In this document: positions 4,694 to 6,401 of the stretch, piece after piece
Numbering within the stretch: the first letter of the stretch is position 1
How the letters are laid out: each line of letters begins with the position of its first letter
NCBI GenBank assembly: GCA_038062295.1
Contig: JBBTXL010000027.1
Span: forward strand, 1-6,401
Reading direction: 5' to 3'
Length of the DNA: 6,401 bases
DNA from: JBBTXL01 sp038062295
GTDB lineage: Bacteria; Patescibacteriota; Minisyncoccia; GWC2-36-17; WO2-46-25
Notes under the pieces: generated by a model
What the model saw: the letters and a program-made list of their open reading frames with translations, nothing else
What the model was told of the DNA's origin: nothing
Databases searched by the model: none
Made by a program: the position numbers and the translations under genes

Positions 4694-6061
4694 CTAGGAC
4701 CTCGTGCCGTTGGTAACACTGATAGCGTCGATCTGACCCTGATAGTACTCCGCCCAGTCCATCACATTGTTCGCGTATGCCTGCGCGACGCTTTTTTTAT
4801 AATTGCTTCCTCCCAGATACATCGCCGCCGCTTTGTGCTCGTCTTTGTACGCTCGCGTGCCGGCGCCGTTGGAAACCAGCTTGATCGCCGAACCCATGAA
4901 CGCGTCCTCGATGTTCCATGGCGATGGAGGATTATTCCCCGTCAAACTCGCGATCTGCTCCTCATAGGCAAGCCATGTAGAAGGCAAAAACTGTGCAGCG
5001 CCCATGGCGCCACCCCAGCCGTATGAGGGCCGTTTGGAAACAGGGGTGGTGTCGGGATCAAGTCCGAGCTTTCCGGTGACAACCAGGAATGACTGCCGCT
5101 CCTGCGGCTTCATGTCAACTTTCCAGGAACCGCCGCCAATGTAGGTTCCGAGCTTTGATTCAACCTGGAAAATAGCAAGCAGGAACGCGGGGCGGACCCC
5201 GGTCTTTTCTCCCGAGAACTTTGCTTTCGCGAGTGCCTCTTCAAACGACATGGAAATACCGACGCTTTCCAAAACGAATAATTGCTGCTTGATAAGCGTG
5301 ATATCTTTTTGCGATTTTTTAATACCGGCCTCGTACAGCTTTTGCTGCCCTTTGGTCTGAACCAGCAACGTCTGCTTCTCTTTCTGTTTTTGTTCGAGCG
5401 CCGTTTTCTGGAGACCGCTTAAGCCACGAAGCCGGACAATATCAGACCGTTTCCCTTCAAGATCCGTCTTTTGTTCCTCAAGATTCGTGCGGATATCGTC
5501 AATGTTCGCAATGAACTGATTGATATTGTTCTGGATGTTCTTCAGATATCGCATCTGACTGAAGAATACCGAGATGCTTTCGCTGCGCAAGAACAAACTT
5601 ACCGCACTCGTACCGTCATACTCATTCAGACGCCGTACGGATGCAAGCAACAGCTGGCGGCGTTCTGCGAGTTGCCCTTCCAAACTGTCGATCTCCGCGG
5701 TTTTTGTTCGTATATCATCCTCTACGTCCGCAAGGCTTAGGTCTATCTCGCGGATCTGCAGTTGTTGCTTTTTTACCTGTTTGTCCAGAACACCGATCTC
5801 CTGGTTTAACGACTTTTGTTCCTGTTTTGTCGTCGCGATACTTTCCTGGTATTCGTTGATCTGCTGTTCGATCTCTTTCAGCTGACCGCGCAGCGTCTGC
5901 TTCTGTTCGGAAACAATAACATCGTCCTGCGCATGAACGGAAGCACCACCCCATCCAAAAAAGAAAATGAGAGCGACGCACATAAAAAAGAAACGCCCCC
6001 GCCGGCACCGGCCGGGAGGCGTATGTTGCAGGAGCGCACCAACGTTTAAAAAATACTCCAT
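4694..6061 (-). CDS. Exported lytic transglycosylase with PcsB/CwlO-like coiled coil
   Basis: The 455-residue protein has four parts. A signal peptide has a basic stretch (RCRRGR, 18-23) and a hydrophobic core (24-40), with likely cleavage after VHA (44). A long coiled coil spans about 50-265; within it NEYDGTSAVSLFLRSESIS and VFFSQMRYLKNI match the LF..S.S...FF..RY L motif of CwlO/PcsB N-terminal domains. The catalytic domain (270-440) is of MltB/SLT_2 type: AIFQVESKLG with candidate catalytic Glu301, YGWGGAMGAAQFLPSTW (347-363) and AAAMYLGGSNY. Such enzymes cleave peptidoglycan to 1,6-anhydromuropeptides. In PcsB-like proteins the coiled coil links the hydrolase to FtsEX; a similar link here is inference. 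The long n-region is unusual, but the internal Met27 would leave almost no basic residues. The start lies 8 bases after rplY with no Shine-Dalgarno sequence, so cotranscription and coupling with rplY are likely. Confidence 0.9.
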   Translation of the reverse strand: MEYFLNVGALLQHTPPGRCRRGRFFFMCVALIFFFGWGGASVHAQDDVIVSEQKQTLRGQLKEIEQQINEYQESIATTKQEQKSLNQEIGVLDKQVKKQQLQIREIDLSLADVEDDIRTKTAEIDSLEGQLAERRQLLLASVRRLNEYDGTSAVSLFLRSESISVFFSQMRYLKNIQNNINQFIANIDDIRTNLEEQKTDLEGKRSDIVRLRGLSGLQKTALEQKQKEKQTLLVQTKGQQKLYEAGIKKSQKDITLIKQQLFVLESVGISMSFEEALAKAKFSGEKTGVRPAFLLAIFQVESKLGTYIGGGSWKVDMKPQERQSFLVVTGKLGLDPDTTPVSKRPSYGWGGAMGAAQFLPSTWLAYEEQIASLTGNNPPSPWNIEDAFMGSAIKLVSNGAGTRAYKDEHKAAAMYLGGSNYKKSVAQAYANNVMDWAEYYQGQIDAISVTNGTRS

Positions 6062-6069
6062 CGTGCGAG

Positions 6070-6401
6070 CTACTGCGCCGCTTCCTTTTCTCCCTTTTCT
6101 GCGTCCACTTTGGCGGCTTCGCGCTCCTTGCGCTTTTCTTCCGTCTCCACCTTCACCTCGTCGACTTTCATGACAACTTCTTCCTGGAGCGTCGCAAGCT
6201 CAACATCCGTGCGGGGCGGCATAACCTTTGCAATGACCTCTTTGAGATCGCCGTGCACTTTCGCGCCTGCCGGGAGAACGATATCGGCAAGCGTGATGGC
6301 ATCGTGAAAGGTAATAAGTTTTCCGATATCCACCGTTATCTCGTGCGGAACATCTTGTGGCAGCGCTTCGATCTCGACTTTATAGATATTCTTCACCAGC
6401 A
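6070..6401 (-). CDS. rplY: Large ribosomal subunit protein bL25 (CTC form), C-terminal part
   Basis: The frame enters from the right edge and ends at TAG 6072-6070, leaving 110 codons including the stop. VEIEALPQDVPHEITVDIGKL, then ADIVLPAGAKV and the IAKVMPPR strand, are the C-terminal beta-domain of the long CTC-type bL25; the N-terminal 5S-rRNA-binding domain must lie beyond the window. The last 30 residues (KVETEEKRKEREAAKVDAEKGEKEAAQ) are a highly charged tail, common in this family. The frame has no start codon that would give a complete bL25 within the window. The transglycosylase gene follows after 8 bases on the same strand. Confidence 0.92.
   Translation of the reverse strand, partial: LVKNIYKVEIEALPQDVPHEITVDIGKLITFHDAITLADIVLPAGAKVHGDLKEVIAKVMPPRTDVELATLQEEVVMKVDEVKVETEEKRKEREAAKVDAEKGEKEAAQ

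Noticed and set aside
5993..6019. G+C-rich inverted repeat in the transglycosylase signal-peptide region
   Set aside because: The stem is interrupted and lies inside codons for a Pro/Gly/Arg-rich stretch; composition explains it without a regulatory role.
1..6401. CRISPR array, tRNA, rRNA, insertion sequence or integration site
   Set aside because: No regularly spaced repeats, no cloverleaf, no transposase or integrase reading frame and no terminal inverted repeats with target duplications were seen.

Overview
The window looks like a chromosomal fragment from a Candidate Phyla Radiation (Patescibacteria) bacterium, most likely of the Parcubacteria type. The reasons are: (i) a degenerate PP2C-like, single-pass membrane protein and a CwlO/PcsB-like coiled coil fused to an MltB-like lytic transglycosylase, both architectures I associate with this group; (ii) compact, ordinary housekeeping genes; (iii) almost no Shine-Dalgarno sequences. 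No 16S rRNA or other phylogenetic marker is present, so this placement is inference. G+C is near 50% and the standard bacterial code fits: none of the seven reading frames contains an internal TGA.

Layout. 1-323 (minus): N-terminal part of a winged-helix protein, cut by the window edge. 393-2072 (plus): 559-residue membrane-anchored pseudophosphatase-like protein, divergent from the first gene. 2075-2107: a perfect palindrome that ends this gene and the opposing ribosomal operon. 2121-3061 (minus): rplL and rplJ (bL12 and uL10), preceded by a long structured leader (3062-3338) carrying an L10-leader RNA, an intrinsic terminator that overlaps it (attenuator) and two further strong hairpins. 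3342-3408: back-to-back promoters for rplJL (minus) and rpmE (plus). 3417-4684 (plus): rpmE (bL31) and prfA (RF1), overlapping by four bases. 4694-6061 (minus): exported lytic transglycosylase. 6070-6401 (minus): C-terminal part of rplY (bL25), eight bases upstream of the transglycosylase.

Function. Most of the window serves translation: the ribosomal stalk (uL10, bL12), bL31, bL25 and peptide-chain release factor 1. The L10 leader strongly suggests that the stalk operon controls itself: uL10, probably complexed with bL12, binds its own mRNA leader and sets how often transcription passes the attenuator. Two envelope genes flank the translation block: the pseudophosphatase-like membrane protein and the murein transglycosylase.

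The strongest candidate for something under-described is the rplJ leader. It holds an L10-binding RNA starting at the predicted transcript 5' end, a terminator sharing three bases with the leader's closing helix, and then about 100 nt of nested and tandem hairpins of unknown role before an rplJ start that has no Shine-Dalgarno sequence. I see no mobile element, CRISPR array, tRNA or rRNA.
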